Origin: Pseudomonas orientalis
GTDB taxonomy: Bacteria > Pseudomonadota > Gammaproteobacteria > Pseudomonadales > Pseudomonadaceae
Reading direction: 5' to 3'
NCBI RefSeq assembly: GCF_002934065.1
Contig: NZ_CP018049.1
Coordinates: forward strand, 5,826,501 to 5,890,500
DNA: 64,000 nucleotides
Part shown: piece after piece, positions 25,986 to 37,500 of the stretch
How the letters are laid out: each line of letters starts with the position of its first letter
How positions within the stretch are numbered: the first letter of the stretch is position 1
Program-made: the position numbers and the translations under genes
The notes under the pieces: generated by a model
The model's input: only the letters and a program-made list of their open reading frames with translations
What the model was told of the DNA's origin: nothing
Databases searched by the model: none

Positions 25986-26501
25986 GTGGTAACTGAAATC
26001 GCTTCCCGCGACCGTCTGCAACCGTCCCTGCTGGACCGGCTGACCGACGACGACCCAACCAATCCCAAGGAAAGCGCCGACAAACGCGTGCTGTCCCTGA
26101 CCCAATTGAAAGCCTCGGTACTGCGCGACCTGGCGTGGTTGCTCAACACCACGTCGTTGCTCGATGCCGATGCCACGCTGCACACTCCGGCCGGTACCTC
26201 GGTGGTCAATTACGGCCTGCCGGCACTGGCGGGCAACAGCGTTTCCAGTGTCGATATCAAGGCCCTGGAAGCCCTGATCTACCAGGCCATTGCCACCTTC
26301 GAGCCGCGCATCCTGCGCCACACGCTGCGAGTCAAAGCCCGTGTCGGCCAGGGCGAAATGAACCACAACGCCCTGAGTTTCGAAATCGAAGGCGACCTGT
26401 GGGCCCAGCCGGTGCCGTTGCGCCTGTTGCTGCAAACCGACCTGGACCTGGAATCCGGGCATGTGCGCGTGGTCAATGCCGACCAGCGGAGACGCCCATG
26501 A
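25986..26501 (+). CDS. tssE: T6SS baseplate protein TssE (gp25-like)
   Basis: TssE is the gp25-like wedge protein that starts sheath polymerisation. The 171-residue product shows [55 protein letters not shown] and the conserved [15 protein letters not shown] chose the GTG at 25986 (GGAG eleven bases upstream) over the TTG at 25950 inside the preceding hairpin region. Its TGA overlaps the tssF ATG. It directly follows hcp, where the H1 cluster of P. aeruginosa has tagJ. Confidence 0.92.
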   Translation: MVTEIASRDRLQPSLLDRLTDDDPTNPKESADKRVLSLTQLKASVLRDLAWLLNTTSLLDADATLHTPAGTSVVNYGLPALAGNSVSSVDIKALEALIYQAIATFEPRILRHTLRVKARVGQGEMNHNALSFEIEGDLWAQPVPLRLLLQTDLDLESGHVRVVNADQRRRP

Positions 26502-28357
26502 ACCCGCGCCTGCTGGAGCTGTACAACCAGGAACTGCACCACGTGCGCGAAAGCGCCGCCGAGTTCGCCAAGGAATACCCGAAGATCGCCAGTCGGCTGA
26601 CCCTGTCCGGCATGGACTGCGCCGACCCGTACGTCGAACGCTTGCTCGAAGGCTTTGCCTACCTCACGGCCCGCGTGCAGCTCAAGCTCGACGCCGAGTA
26701 CCCGACCTTCACCCACAACCTGCTGGAAATCGCCTACCCGCACTACCTGGCACCGACGCCGTCGATGACCGTGGTGCAATTGCAGACCGACCCCGACGAA
26801 GGCTCCCTCGCCGGCGGCTTCCCGCTGCCCCGCGACACCGTACTGCGCGCCGCCCTGGGCCGCGAAACCCAGACCTGCTGCGAGTACCGCACCGCGCACC
26901 CGGTGACGCTGTGGCCGCTGCAGGTCAGCAATGCCGAGTACTTCGGCAACCCGTCCGCCGTGCTCGGCCGCCTGGCCGCCAGCGAACCGAAAGCCAAGGC
27001 CGGCCTGCGCCTGACCCTGCGCACCGGCGCCGAATTGCCGTTCAACAGCCTCGATCTGGATAACCTGCCGCTGTACCTCAGCGGTGCCGATGAGCAGCCG
27101 TTTCGCCTCTACGAACAACTGCTGGGCAACGCCTGCGCGGTGTTCGCGCGCAAGCCCGGTGGCGATTGGGTTGAGCGCCTGCCTCAGGATGCCTTGCGTT
27201 CACGCGGTTTCGACGATGCCGACGCGGCCATGCCGGTGGTGGCGCGGGCGTTCCAGGGCTATCGGTTATTGCAGGAATACTTCGCCCTGCCCCATCGATT
27301 CCTGTTCGTCGAATTCGCCGAACTGAGCCGTGCCGTCAAGCGTTGCGACGGCCAGGAGCTGGAGCTGATCGTGCTGTTCGACCGTCACGAACCCAGCCTG
27401 GAAGGCAGCGTCGGCGCGGCGCAGTTCCTGCCGTTCTGCACGCCGGCGATCAACCTGTTCCCCAAGCGCGTGGACCGAATTCACTTGTCGGATCGGGTCA
27501 ACGAACACCATGTGATCGCCGACCGTACACGGCCGATGGATTTCGAGATTCACTCCCTGAGCGGCATCACCGGTCACGGCACCGGACCGGAGCAGCCGTT
27601 CTTGCCGTTTTACGCCGTGCGCGATCCCTCCCGCTATGGGCGCGACCAGGCCTATTACACGGTACGCCGTGAACCGCGCGTGCTGTCCAGCGACCAGCGG
27701 CGCAACGGCCCGCGCTCCACCTATGTGGGCAGCGAAACCTTCGTCAGCCTGGTGGACAGCCGCCAGGCGCCGTATCGGCATGACCTGCGCCAGCTCGGCG
27801 TGACGGCGCTGTGCACCAATCGTGACTTGCCGTTGTTCATGAGCGTGGGCAACGGCAAGACCGATTTCACCCTGGCCGACAGTGCCCCGGTGCTCTCTGT
27901 GCGCTGCGTCGCAGGCCCCAGCCGCCCGCGCGCCAGCCATGCCCACGATGCCAAGGCGTGGCGCCTGATCAGCCAGCTATCGCTCAATTACCTCTCCTTG
28001 AGCGAACAGGGCCAGGGTGCCGGCGCCTTGCGCGAACTGCTGCGCCTGTATGGCGACAGCAACGACGCCGCGCTGCAATTGCAGATTGAAGGCTTGCGTG
28101 AAGTCAGCAGCAAAGCCGTGACCCGACGCCTGCCGATGCCCGGCCCGATCGTGTTTGGCCGTGGCCTGGAAATCACCCTGGAATTCGATGAAAACGCGTT
28201 TCGCGGCACCGGGGTGTTTCTGCTCGGTGCGGTGCTGGAACGCTTCCTGGCACGCTACGTGTCGATCAACAGCTTTACCGAGACGGTGATCCGTACCACC
28301 GAACGCGGCGAGATCATGCGATGGAAAGCCAAGCCCGGACGGCGTCCGACCCTGTGA
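26498..28357 (+). CDS. tssF: T6SS baseplate protein TssF
   Basis: TssF is the largest wedge subunit of the baseplate. The 619-residue protein begins [20 protein letters not shown], diagnostic of the family, and contains [40 protein letters not shown] and [23 protein letters not shown] at 26498 overlaps the tssE stop (ATGA); the frame opens earlier at 26135 but that is tssE sequence. The length is normal. Confidence 0.96.
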   Translation: MNPRLLELYNQELHHVRESAAEFAKEYPKIASRLTLSGMDCADPYVERLLEGFAYLTARVQLKLDAEYPTFTHNLLEIAYPHYLAPTPSMTVVQLQTDPDEGSLAGGFPLPRDTVLRAALGRETQTCCEYRTAHPVTLWPLQVSNAEYFGNPSAVLGRLAASEPKAKAGLRLTLRTGAELPFNSLDLDNLPLYLSGADEQPFRLYEQLLGNACAVFARKPGGDWVERLPQDALRSRGFDDADAAMPVVARAFQGYRLLQEYFALPHRFLFVEFAELSRAVKRCDGQELELIVLFDRHEPSLEGSVGAAQFLPFCTPAINLFPKRVDRIHLSDRVNEHHVIADRTRPMDFEIHSLSGITGHGTGPEQPFLPFYAVRDPSRYGRDQAYYTVRREPRVLSSDQRRNGPRSTYVGSETFVSLVDSRQAPYRHDLRQLGVTALCTNRDLPLFMSVGNGKTDFTLADSAPVLSVRCVAGPSRPRASHAHDAKAWRLISQLSLNYLSLSEQGQGAGALRELLRLYGDSNDAALQLQIEGLREVSSKAVTRRLPMPGPIVFGRGLEITLEFDENAFRGTGVFLLGAVLERFLARYVSINSFTETVIRTTERGEIMRWKAKPGRRPTL

Positions 28358-29364
28358 GTACCCTGGACGCGATGCACCAGGAGCCCTGGGAATATGACTT
28401 CTTCCAGGCGCTGCGGCGTATCGAGTGCGAATCGCCGGACCTGCCGCGCCTGGGCCATTCCCTGCGCCTGGCCGATGACCCGCTGCGCCTGGGGCAACAG
28501 GCAGACTGCACCTTCGCCCCGGCCACCCTGGCGTCGGTCGACCCCGGCGGCGACGGCAAGCCGGCGCGGCTGGAGCAATTCTTCTTCGGCCTCGGCGGCC
28601 CCAACGGCCCGTTGCCGCTGCATATCACCGAATACGTGCGCGAGCGCCAGCGCAACAACGCCGACAGCACCAGCAAGCAGTTCCTGGATGTGTTCCACCA
28701 TCGCTTGCTGACCTTGTTCTACCGGGCCTGGGCCGAAGCACGGCCGACGGTCAGCCATGACCGACCGGACGATGACTACTGGTCCGCGCGCCTCGCCGCC
28801 CTGAGTGGCCGCGGGATGCCGAGCCTGCTCAATCAAGGGCTCATCCCCGATACCGCAAAGCTGCATTACAGCGGCCATCTGTCGGCGCAAACCCGCTACC
28901 CGGATGGCTTGAAGGCCATCCTCAGCGAGTACTTCGGCCTGCCGGTCGCGATCGAGGAGTACGTTGGCCAATGGCTGGAATTGCCCGAACGCAGCCGCGT
29001 CGGCGTGAGCGCCAACCGGCTGGGCGTGGATTTCTGCCTCGGCAGCCACGTGTGGGACCGCCAGCACAAATTCCGTATTCGCCTCGGCCCGCTCAAGCTC
29101 GACGACTACATGGGCATGCTGCCCGGCCATCCGCCGTTCAACGAACTGGTGGCCTGGGTGGCCGAGTACCTGGGCCATGAACTGGACTGGGACTTGAACC
29201 TGGTTTTGCAACAACCTGAAGTCCCGGCGCTGCAGCTCAACGGCCAGTTTCGCCTGGGTTTCAATACCTGGCTCGGCCAACCTGCGCATGACGCCAACGA
29301 CCTAATCCTGGCCCGGCATTACGCCGACCACGCCACCACCTCAAGGAATCCAGAGCATGGGTGA
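28321..29364 (+). CDS. tssG: T6SS baseplate protein TssG
   Basis: TssG completes the TssF2G wedge. The 347-residue protein shows EPWEYDFFQALRRIECESPD, RLGHSLRLADDPLRLGQ, EQFFFGLGGPNGPLPLHITE and the C-terminal PGHPPFNELVAWVAEYLGHE. Starting at ATG 28321 it overlaps tssF by 37 bp and matches the family N-terminal length; a GTG at 28354 (overlapping the tssF stop as GTGA) is a real alternative that would remove 11 residues. Its stop overlaps the clpV start by 8 bp. Confidence 0.93.
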   Translation: MESQARTASDPVSTLDAMHQEPWEYDFFQALRRIECESPDLPRLGHSLRLADDPLRLGQQADCTFAPATLASVDPGGDGKPARLEQFFFGLGGPNGPLPLHITEYVRERQRNNADSTSKQFLDVFHHRLLTLFYRAWAEARPTVSHDRPDDDYWSARLAALSGRGMPSLLNQGLIPDTAKLHYSGHLSAQTRYPDGLKAILSEYFGLPVAIEEYVGQWLELPERSRVGVSANRLGVDFCLGSHVWDRQHKFRIRLGPLKLDDYMGMLPGHPPFNELVAWVAEYLGHELDWDLNLVLQQPEVPALQLNGQFRLGFNTWLGQPAHDANDLILARHYADHATTSRNPEHG

Positions 29365-32008
29365 AATCAGTCGCGCCGCACTGTTCGGCAAACTCAACAG
29401 CGTGGCCTACAAGGCCATCGAAGCCGCCACCGTGTTCTGCAAACTGCGGGGCAACCCGTATGTGGAACTGGCCCACTGGTTTCATCAGTTGCTGCAACTG
29501 CAGGACTCGGACCTGCACCGCATCATCCGCCAGTTCAACCTGGAACCGGCACGCGTGGCCCGTGACCTCACCGAGGCCCTGGACCGCCTGCCGCGCGGCT
29601 CGACCTCGATCACCGACCTGTCGTCCCATGTGGAGGAAGCGGTGGAACGCGGTTGGGTGTATGGCAGCCTGATGTTTGGCGAAAGCCAGGTGCGCACCGG
29701 TTACCTGGTGCTGGGCATTCTGAAAACGCCGAGCCTGCGCCATGCGCTGCTGGGCTTGTCTGCCGAGTTCGACAAGATCAAGCCCGAAGCCCTGAGCGAG
29801 CGCTTTGACGAGTACGTCGGCGACTCGCCGGAAAATGCCCTGAGCGCCAGCGACGGCTTCAATGCCGGCGTGCCAGGCGAAGCCAGCGGCGCCATGGCCC
29901 CCAGCGCGATGGGCAAGCAGGAGGCGCTCAAGCGCTTTACCGTCGACCTGACCGAACAGGCCCGCAGCGGCAAGCTTGACCCCATCGTGGGCCGCGATGA
30001 AGAGATTCGCCAACTGGTGGACATCCTCATGCGGCGCCGCCAGAACAACCCGATCCTCACCGGTGAAGCCGGGGTGGGCAAGACCGCCGTGGTCGAAGGT
30101 TTCGCCCTGCGCATCGTCGCCGGCGATGTACCACCCGCGCTCAAGGACGTGGAACTGCGCAGCCTCGACGTGGGCCTGCTGCAAGCCGGCGCCAGCATGA
30201 AAGGCGAGTTCGAACAGCGTCTGCGCCAGGTCATCGAAGACGTGCAGGCCTCGCCCAAGCCGATCATTCTGTTTATCGACGAAGCCCACACCCTGGTCGG
30301 TGCCGGTGGCGCCGCCGGCACGGGCGACGCGGCCAACCTGCTCAAGCCTGCGCTGGCCCGGGGCACCTTGCGTACCGTGGCCGCCACGACCTGGGCCGAG
30401 TACAAGAAGCACATCGAAAAAGACCCGGCCCTGACCCGCCGCTTCCAGGTGGTGCAGGTCGCCGAGCCTTCGGAAGACAAGGCACTGCTGATGATGCGCG
30501 GCGTGGCCTCGACCATGGAGAAACACCACCAGGTGCAGATCCTCGATGAAGCCCTGGAAGCCTCGGTCAAGCTGTCCCACCGCTATATTCCGGCGCGCCA
30601 GTTGCCGGACAAATCCGTGAGCCTGCTGGACACCGCCTGCGCCCGCGTCGCCATCAGCCTGCATGCCGTGCCGGCCGAAGTGGACGACAGCCGCCGCCGT
30701 ATCGAGGCGCTGGAAACCGAGCTGCAAATCATCGCCCGCGAGCATGCGATCGGTATTGCGATTGGTGCGCGCCAGACCAACAGCGAAGCGCTGCTGAGCG
30801 CTGAACGTGAGCGCCTCGCCACGCTGGAAAGCCGCTGGGCGGAAGAGAAAACCCTGGTGGACGAACTGCTCGCTACCCGCGCGACGTTGCGCGAGAAAGC
30901 CGGCGCCGTAGACAGTGGCGACGACGCCTTGCGCGAGCAACTGGTCGACCTGCAGCAGCGCCTCAGCGCACTGCAAGGCGAAACCCCGCTGATCCTGCCG
31001 ACCGTGGATTACCAGGCCGTGGCCTCGGTGGTCGCCGACTGGACCGGCATCCCGGTGGGCCGCATGGCACGCAATGAACTGGAGACGGTGCTCAACCTCG
31101 ACCAGCACCTGAAGAAACGCATCATCGGCCAGGACCACGCCCTGCAGATGATCGCCAAGCGCATCCAGACCTCCCGCGCCGGCCTCGATAACCCGAGCAA
31201 GCCGATTGGTGTGTTCATGCTCGCCGGCACCTCGGGCGTGGGCAAGACCGAAACCGCCCTGGCCCTGGCCGAAGCCATGTACGGCGGCGAGCAGAACGTG
31301 ATTACCATCAACATGAGCGAGTTCCAGGAAGCTCACACGGTGTCGACCCTCAAGGGCGCGCCACCGGGTTATATCGGCTACGGCGAAGGCGGTGTGCTGA
31401 CCGAAGCGGTGCGGCGCAAACCGTACAGCGTGGTGCTGCTGGACGAGGTGGAAAAAGCCCACCCGGACGTGCATGAAATCTTCTTCCAGGTGTTCGACAA
31501 GGGCGTGATGGAAGACGGCGAAGGCCGGGTGATCGACTTCAAGAACACGTTGATCCTGCTGACCACCAACGCCGGTACCGAGCTGATTTCCCGTGTCTGC
31601 AAGGACCCGGCAAACATCCCCGCGCCCGAGGAAATCGCCAAGGCCCTGCGCCAGCCGCTGCTGGAAATTTTCCCGCCGGCATTGCTCGGCCGTCTGGTGA
31701 CGATTCCGTATTACCCGCTGAGCGACGAGATGCTCAAGGCCATCACTCGCCTGCAACTGAACCGCATCAAAAAGCGCGTGGAAAACACCCACAAGGTCGC
31801 CTTCGATTACGACGACGCGGTGGTCGACCTGATCGTCTCGCGCTGCACCGAAACCGAAAGCGGCGGGCGCATGATCGACACCCTCCTCACCAACAGCCTG
31901 CTGCCGGACATGAGCCGTGAATTCCTCACGCGCATGCTCGAAGGCAAGGCGCTGGCGGGGGTGCGGATCAGCAGTCGGGATAATGAGCTGCACTACCAGT
32001 TTGGCTGA
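29357..32008 (+). CDS. clpV: T6SS sheath-recycling AAA+ ATPase ClpV (TssH)
   Basis: ClpV disassembles contracted TssBC sheaths. The 883-residue Hsp100-type protein has the ClpV-specific N-terminal domain (to about 160), first AAA domain with Walker A GEAGVGKT (236-243) and IILFIDEAHTLVGAG, a coiled middle region (about 435-560), and a second AAA domain with GTSGVGKTE near 624-632, SVVLLDEVEKAHPDV and the arginine-finger region. Both ATPase sites look intact. Followed by a REPIN before vgrG. Confidence 0.97.
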   Translation: MGEISRAALFGKLNSVAYKAIEAATVFCKLRGNPYVELAHWFHQLLQLQDSDLHRIIRQFNLEPARVARDLTEALDRLPRGSTSITDLSSHVEEAVERGWVYGSLMFGESQVRTGYLVLGILKTPSLRHALLGLSAEFDKIKPEALSERFDEYVGDSPENALSASDGFNAGVPGEASGAMAPSAMGKQEALKRFTVDLTEQARSGKLDPIVGRDEEIRQLVDILMRRRQNNPILTGEAGVGKTAVVEGFALRIVAGDVPPALKDVELRSLDVGLLQAGASMKGEFEQRLRQVIEDVQASPKPIILFIDEAHTLVGAGGAAGTGDAANLLKPALARGTLRTVAATTWAEYKKHIEKDPALTRRFQVVQVAEPSEDKALLMMRGVASTMEKHHQVQILDEALEASVKLSHRYIPARQLPDKSVSLLDTACARVAISLHAVPAEVDDSRRRIEALETELQIIAREHAIGIAIGARQTNSEALLSAERERLATLESRWAEEKTLVDELLATRATLREKAGAVDSGDDALREQLVDLQQRLSALQGETPLILPTVDYQAVASVVADWTGIPVGRMARNELETVLNLDQHLKKRIIGQDHALQMIAKRIQTSRAGLDNPSKPIGVFMLAGTSGVGKTETALALAEAMYGGEQNVITINMSEFQEAHTVSTLKGAPPGYIGYGEGGVLTEAVRRKPYSVVLLDEVEKAHPDVHEIFFQVFDKGVMEDGEGRVIDFKNTLILLTTNAGTELISRVCKDPANIPAPEEIAKALRQPLLEIFPPALLGRLVTIPYYPLSDEMLKAITRLQLNRIKKRVENTHKVAFDYDDAVVDLIVSRCTETESGGRMIDTLLTNSLLPDMSREFLTRMLEGKALAGVRISSRDNELHYQFG

Positions 32009-32026
32009 CGGAATGCGGTTAAAACT

Positions 32027-32114
32027 GTGGGAGGGGGCTTGCCCCCGATGGCGGCGAATCAGTCACCTGATGCATCAACTGACACACCGCTATCGGGGGC
32101 AAGCCCCCTCCCAC
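32027..32114. repeat. REPIN, copy 4, between clpV and vgrG
   Basis: Inverted REP cores at 32027-32049 and 32092-32114; the loop arms GGCGGCGAATCAGT and ACTGACACACCGC also pair in part. It begins 19 bp after the clpV stop and could weaken or end read-through into the effector module. Confidence 0.93.
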
Positions 32115-32160
32115 ATTTGAATGCGGTTTCTTCAGTTATTTAGTCATTAAGAGACGCCCG

Positions 32161-34101
32161 ATGCTATTCAACCAAGCCTCACGCCTGGCCCAGATCACCA
32201 GCCCCCTCGGGCCGGATGTGCTGTTGCTCAATGAAATGGGCGGCGGCGAAGAGTTGGGACGGCTGTTCAACTACGAGCTGCAACTGACGTCCCTGGACGC
32301 CAACATCGACCTCAACCAGTTGCTGGGCAAGCCGATGAGTGTGGGCCTGCAACTGGCCGACGGTGGCGAACGGCACTTCCACGGCATCGTCGCGCGCTGC
32401 AGCCAGAACATCGACAAAGGCCAGTTCGCCAGCTACCAGGTGACGCTGCGCCCATGGCTGTGGCTGCTCAGCCGCACCTCCGATTGCCGGATTTTCCAGA
32501 ACCTGAGCATCCCGCAGATCATCAAGCAGGTGTTCCGCGACCTGGGCTTTTCCGACTTCGAAGACGCCCTGAGCCGGCCGTACCGCGAGTGGGAATACTG
32601 CGTGCAGTACCGCGAGACCAGCCTGGATTTCGTCAGCCGCTTGATGGAACAGGAAGGCATCTACTACTTCTTCCGTCACGAGCAGGACCGTCATGTGCTG
32701 GTACTGGCCGACGCCTATGGCGCCCACACCACGGTGCCCGGCTACGCCTCGATTCCGTATTACCCCAAGGACGAGCAGCAGCGCGAACGCGACCACATGC
32801 ATAACTGGCACCTGGCGCAGGAGGTGCAGCCCGGCTCGCTGGAGCTCAACGACTATGACTTCCAGCGGCCCAGCGCGAGCATCGACGTGCGCTCGGCCAT
32901 GCCGCGTCCCCACACCGCCGGCGACTACCCGCTGTATGACTATCCCGGCACCTACGTGCAGAGCGCCGACGGCGAACACTACGCGCGCACCCGCATCGAA
33001 GCCCTGCAAACCCTGCACGAACAGATCGAGTTCGCCGGCAATGCCCGCGGCCTGGGTTCGGGCCATTTGTTCAGCCTCACCGGCTTCAGCCGCCAGGACC
33101 AGAACCGCGAATACCTGATCGTCGGCTGCCGCTACGACATCGTGCAGGAAAGCCTGGAAACTGGCAGCGGTTCGGGCTCGGCGCAGTTCGAAAGCAGCCT
33201 GACCTGCATCCCCGCGCAACAGAGCTACCGCACCCTGCCCGCCACCCATCGGCCCGTGGTCAAAGGCCCGCAAACGGCGCTGGTGGTCGGCCCAAAAGGC
33301 GAGGAGATCTGGACCGACCAATACGGCCGCGTGAAGGTGCACTTCTACTGGGACCGTCACGATCAATCCAACGAAAACAGCTCATGCTGGATTCGCGTGT
33401 CGCAGTCCTGGGCCGGCAAGAACTGGGGCTCGATGCAGATTCCAAGGATCGGCCAGGAAGTGATCGTCAGCTTCCTCGAAGGCGACCCCGACCGACCGAT
33501 CATCACCGGGCGGGTGTACAACGCCGAGCAGACCGTGCCTTACGACCTGCCGGAAAACGCCACCCAGAGCGGCATGAAAAGTCGATCCAGCAAAGGCGGC
33601 ACGCCGGCCAACTTCAATGAAATCCGCATGGAGGACAAGAAGGGGGTGGAGCAGTTGTACATCCATGCCGAGCGTAACCAGGACATCGTGGTGGAGGTGG
33701 ATGAGAGTCATTCGGTGGGGCATGACCGGAATAAGAGTATTGGCCACAACGAGACAGTAACCATCGGCAATAACCGTCTGCGCATCGTCAAGCAGGAAGA
33801 CATCCTCTCGGTGGGCCAGCGCAAGACCGACAGCATCAGCCAGAGCTATGTCATTGAAGTGGGCGAAAACCTGCGCTTGGTCTGTGGCGAAAGCATTCTG
33901 GAGTTGAATGCCAGCGGGCAGATCAACCTCACCGGCGTGCAAATCAGCTTCTACGCCAGCGGTGATGCCGAGTTCAATACCGGCGGCCTGCTGCACCTGA
34001 ACAATGGTGGCGGCGCGGGCGCCACCCCGGATGGCCAGGGCGTGAAAGCCAGCATCGACGCCAATATCAAAGCCGCGTTCCCCACGCCTAAAAGCTCCTG
34101 A
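32161..34101 (+). CDS. vgrG: T6SS spike protein VgrG
   Basis: VgrG trimers form the gp27-gp5-like spike that carries the PAAR tip. The 646-residue protein shows the Rhs/Vgr N-terminal domain (LAQITSPLGPDVLLLNEMGG, FHGIVARCSQNIDKGQFASY, YCVQYRETSLDFVSRLMEQE), the gp5-like OB part (GRVKVHFYWDRHD, CWIRVSQSWAGKNWGSMQIP, GQEVIVSFLEGDPDRPIITG) and the beta-helix region (VGHDRNKSIGHNETVTIGNN). The tail of about 40 residues after the helix is small and Gly-rich, so I see no evolved effector domain. The PAAR-Rhs downstream is the presumed cargo. Confidence 0.95.
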   Translation: MLFNQASRLAQITSPLGPDVLLLNEMGGGEELGRLFNYELQLTSLDANIDLNQLLGKPMSVGLQLADGGERHFHGIVARCSQNIDKGQFASYQVTLRPWLWLLSRTSDCRIFQNLSIPQIIKQVFRDLGFSDFEDALSRPYREWEYCVQYRETSLDFVSRLMEQEGIYYFFRHEQDRHVLVLADAYGAHTTVPGYASIPYYPKDEQQRERDHMHNWHLAQEVQPGSLELNDYDFQRPSASIDVRSAMPRPHTAGDYPLYDYPGTYVQSADGEHYARTRIEALQTLHEQIEFAGNARGLGSGHLFSLTGFSRQDQNREYLIVGCRYDIVQESLETGSGSGSAQFESSLTCIPAQQSYRTLPATHRPVVKGPQTALVVGPKGEEIWTDQYGRVKVHFYWDRHDQSNENSSCWIRVSQSWAGKNWGSMQIPRIGQEVIVSFLEGDPDRPIITGRVYNAEQTVPYDLPENATQSGMKSRSSKGGTPANFNEIRMEDKKGVEQLYIHAERNQDIVVEVDESHSVGHDRNKSIGHNETVTIGNNRLRIVKQEDILSVGQRKTDSISQSYVIEVGENLRLVCGESILELNASGQINLTGVQISFYASGDAEFNTGGLLHLNNGGGAGATPDGQGVKASIDANIKAAFPTPKSS

Positions 34102-34116
34102 CGAGACCTGTTTGCC

Positions 34117-34551
34117 ATGACGTATCGAATCAATGAATTCCAGTTTCAACTGCCTGCCGGCGAATTGCAGGATGCGACGATCAACATTCTCAAGTTCCCC
34201 GAACTGGGCACCTCCCTGATCGTCAGCCGCAGCTTGCTGGGAGAAGGTGAAACCCTGCACAGCAACTTCAATGACCAACTCCAGCGCCTGGAAAAACAGG
34301 TGCAGGATTTACGTTATCAACCGGGTGTCGATGTGCGTTTGGGCGCGGCTCAAGAAGTGGCAGGGATCGAATTGCGCAGCCAGTTCAACAAGGGCAATGA
34401 CAAGGTGTTCCAGTATCAATTGGCACTGGTGATTCCAGGCACGCGCAAGATGCTTGCCCTCAGCTACGTGAAGGCGGACACGCTGGGTGACGCCGAGGCG
34501 GCGCATTGGTCCTTGATAAAAAATTCACTGTCGTTCGACGCTATTTCTTGA
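34117..34551 (+). CDS. Eag-type effector chaperone (DcrB/DUF1795 family)
   Basis: A 144-residue protein of the DUF1795/DcrB-like fold (MTYRINEFQFQLPAGELQDA, then LIVSRSLLGEGETLHSNFND, and a closing amphipathic stretch AAHWSLIKNSLSF). Eag chaperones bind the N-terminal transmembrane segments of prePAAR-containing T6SS effectors and load them on VgrG. The position, 16 bp after vgrG and 13 bp before a PAAR-Rhs with N-terminal membrane segments, is exactly that of such a chaperone. It has no signal peptide, in keeping with a cytoplasmic role. Specific naming (EagR or EagT) is not justified from sequence. Confidence 0.85.
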   Translation: MTYRINEFQFQLPAGELQDATINILKFPELGTSLIVSRSLLGEGETLHSNFNDQLQRLEKQVQDLRYQPGVDVRLGAAQEVAGIELRSQFNKGNDKVFQYQLALVIPGTRKMLALSYVKADTLGDAEAAHWSLIKNSLSFDAIS

Positions 34552-34563
34552 TGAGCTGCCTGC

Positions 34564-37500
34564 ATGTCTGACGCGTTATGGGCGGCCCGGATGGGCGATG
34601 CGCTTTCCCACACTTCGATGATGGCCGACATCCTCGGCGGTGTGCTGGAGGTGGCGGCGAATATCGCGATTACTGCTGTAGCAACTGCCGCAGTGGTCGC
34701 GGCCACCGGCATTACCGTCGCCACCGGTGGGCTGGGCTGCTTCCTGTTGGGCGCAGTGGTGGGCACGATTGTCGGTCTGGCCATGAGCAAGACGGGCGCA
34801 GACAAAGGCCTGACGAATTTATGCGACAGCTTCAGCAATGCGCTGTTTCCGCCCACGGTACAGGCCAACATTCTCACCGGTTCCACCAACACGCTCACCA
34901 ACAGCATCCCAGCCGCCCGCGCCGCCGGCGCAATCAGCTCTCACGTTGCGCCAGCGGGTACCGAACTGGAAGAGCCGACGCCGGCGCCTGAGGCCAGCTA
35001 CCTGGACATGGCTGAGAGCTTCTTCTCGCAGATGTGGCGTCCGACCGTCGCCACGCCTGCGCCAGGTGCCGTGCCCAAGCCGCTGGACCTGGTCGTGTGC
35101 ATGAAACACCCGCCGATGCCGCCGCAGTTCCTGGCCGAAGGTTCGGACAAGGTCACGATCAACGGCCAACCGGCGGTTCGCAGCGGTGACCGCACCACCT
35201 GTGATGCGACCGTGGTTTCGTCCGGGTTGATCTCATCGAACGTGACCATTGGCGGTGGTTCGGTGGTGGTGCGCGAGATTCGCAGCGGCAAGACGCCGGG
35301 CGTGGGGCTGGCGGTGACGGCATTACTGATGCTCAAGGGTGGCAAGGGCAAGTTCTTCAGCAAGTTGCCCTGCATGCTGATCGGCGGTGCCACTTCGATG
35401 GCCGTCAGCAGTGCGATGGGAGCGATGGCGAATGCTGCCATGGGCTCGTCGAATCCGGTGCATGCGGCGACGGGTGCGAAGGTATTGGGCGATGTCGATG
35501 AGCTGGACTTCGTGCTGCCCGGCATCTTGCCGATTGACTGGCAACGTTTCTATAACAGCCGCGACGAACGCACCGGCAGTCTGTTTGGCGCGGGCTGGAG
35601 CGTGCCGTATGAGGTCTGCGTCGAAATCCGGCCTCATCCCGACGGCGGCGAGACGCTTGTATACACCGACGAGCAAGGGCGCCCTATCGACATGGGCTCG
35701 ATTCCCTTGGGCGGCGCGGTGTTCAGCGCCGGTGAAGGGCTCGCTGTGCGGCGGCACCTCAATGGGCAGTTGCTGATTGAGAGCGATGATGGCCTGTACC
35801 GTCTTTTTGAACTTACGACGCACCCGTCACGACTGCGCCTGACTCAGTTGGGGGACCGCAACGACAACCGCATCCATATTGATTATGACGAGGCCGGACG
35901 CCTGGTACGGCTGCGCGATACCTTCGACCTGGTGCAGGTTGAGCTGATTCGCGACGGCGAACAGGTCAGTCGCATCGAACGGGTGTATCCCGATCAACGC
36001 CGTGAGGCGCTTGTTGGGTATGGCTACGACACCGCCGGCAATCTGGCCGAGGTGCGTGATGCCACCGGGCAGGTGCGGCGGCGCTTCGCCTACGACAGCG
36101 ACCGGCGCATGGTGGAGCATCAGTTGCCGACCGGGTTGCGTTGTTTCTATGAGTGGGCTTTGGTTGAAGGCCTGGAGTGGCGCGTGGTGCGGCACTGGAC
36201 GGATGAAGGCGACGCGTATCAATTCGACTATGACTTGAACGCCGGCCTTACCCGCATCACCGATGGATTGCAGCGCGTCAGCACCCGGCACTGGAATACG
36301 CAGCACCAGATCATTCGCTACAGCGACAATCTCGGCCAGACCTGGCTGTTCGAATGGAACGAGGAGCGCCAATTGCTCAGCGCCACCGACCCGCAGGGTG
36401 GGCGCTACGAGTACAGCTACGACGAGTCCGGCAACCTGATCGGCGAAACCGACCCACTGGGCCGCAGCGATTCGACCTTGTGGCTGGAGCATTGGGCACT
36501 GCCGCTGGTAGAGACCGACGCCGCCGACAACAGCTGGCAGTATCGCTACGATCAGCGCGGCAACTGCATCGCCGAAACAGATCCGCTGGGCTACGTCACC
36601 CGGTACCGCTATGACGCCCATGGCCAGATCGTGGAGATCATCGACGCGACCGGCAAAAGCAAGAAACTGCGCTGGAACCCGTTCGGGCAATTGGTCGAGC
36701 ACATCGATTGTTCGGGTTACCCGACGCGTTTCAGCTACGACGAGCGCGGTTATCTGCAAGTCATCACCGATGCACTGGGTGAGCGCACGCAATTCAGCTA
36801 CGACGCTCAGGGGCGCTTGCTAAGCACTCAATTGCCGGATGGCCGTATCGAGCAGTACCAGCGCGACATCAGTGGTCAACTGCTGGGGTATACCGACCCG
36901 GCCGGGCACACCACGCTCTACCAGCACAACCGCCGCGGCCAGGTCAGCCAGCGCACCGACGCCCATGGCCGGCAGGTGAAGTTCGGCTACGACAGCTACG
37001 GGCGCCTGCAAGCACTGATCAACGAGAACGGTGAGCGCTATCGGTTTGCCTGGGACGCCGCCGACCGCCTGGCCGAGCAGCAGGACCTGGACGGCAGCGC
37101 CAAGCGCTACGACTACGACCTGCTGGACAACATCACCACGGTAACCGCCATTGCGGCGCCTTTCGGCAATGGCCTGGCGGTAGTCCCCGAGGCACCACCC
37201 GCCCCCATTGTTCACCGGCTGGAGCGTGATTCTGTCGGCCGGCTGGTGGCGAAAGTCACCGACGATGGCCGCACCGAGTACAGCTACGATGCGGTGGACC
37301 AGCTCACGGCGGTCACTTTCACCGATCTGCAAGGCAATACCCAGGCCCTGGGCTTCGCCTACGACGCTCTTGGCCAGTTGCTTGTCGAACGGAGCGCGGC
37401 CGGTACCCTGAAACACCACTACGATGAACTCGGCAACCTCATCCAGACCCAACTGCCCGACGGCCGCTGGCTCAATCGCCTGTATTACGGCAGCGGCCAC

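Noticed and set aside
29261-31993. 910-residue open frame on the minus strand opposite clpV
   Set aside because: Antisense to clpV with no recognisable domain; composition is that of a codon shadow.
32161-34101. VgrG as an evolved effector with its own toxin domain
   Set aside because: Only about 40 low-complexity residues follow the beta-helix region, too little for a domain.
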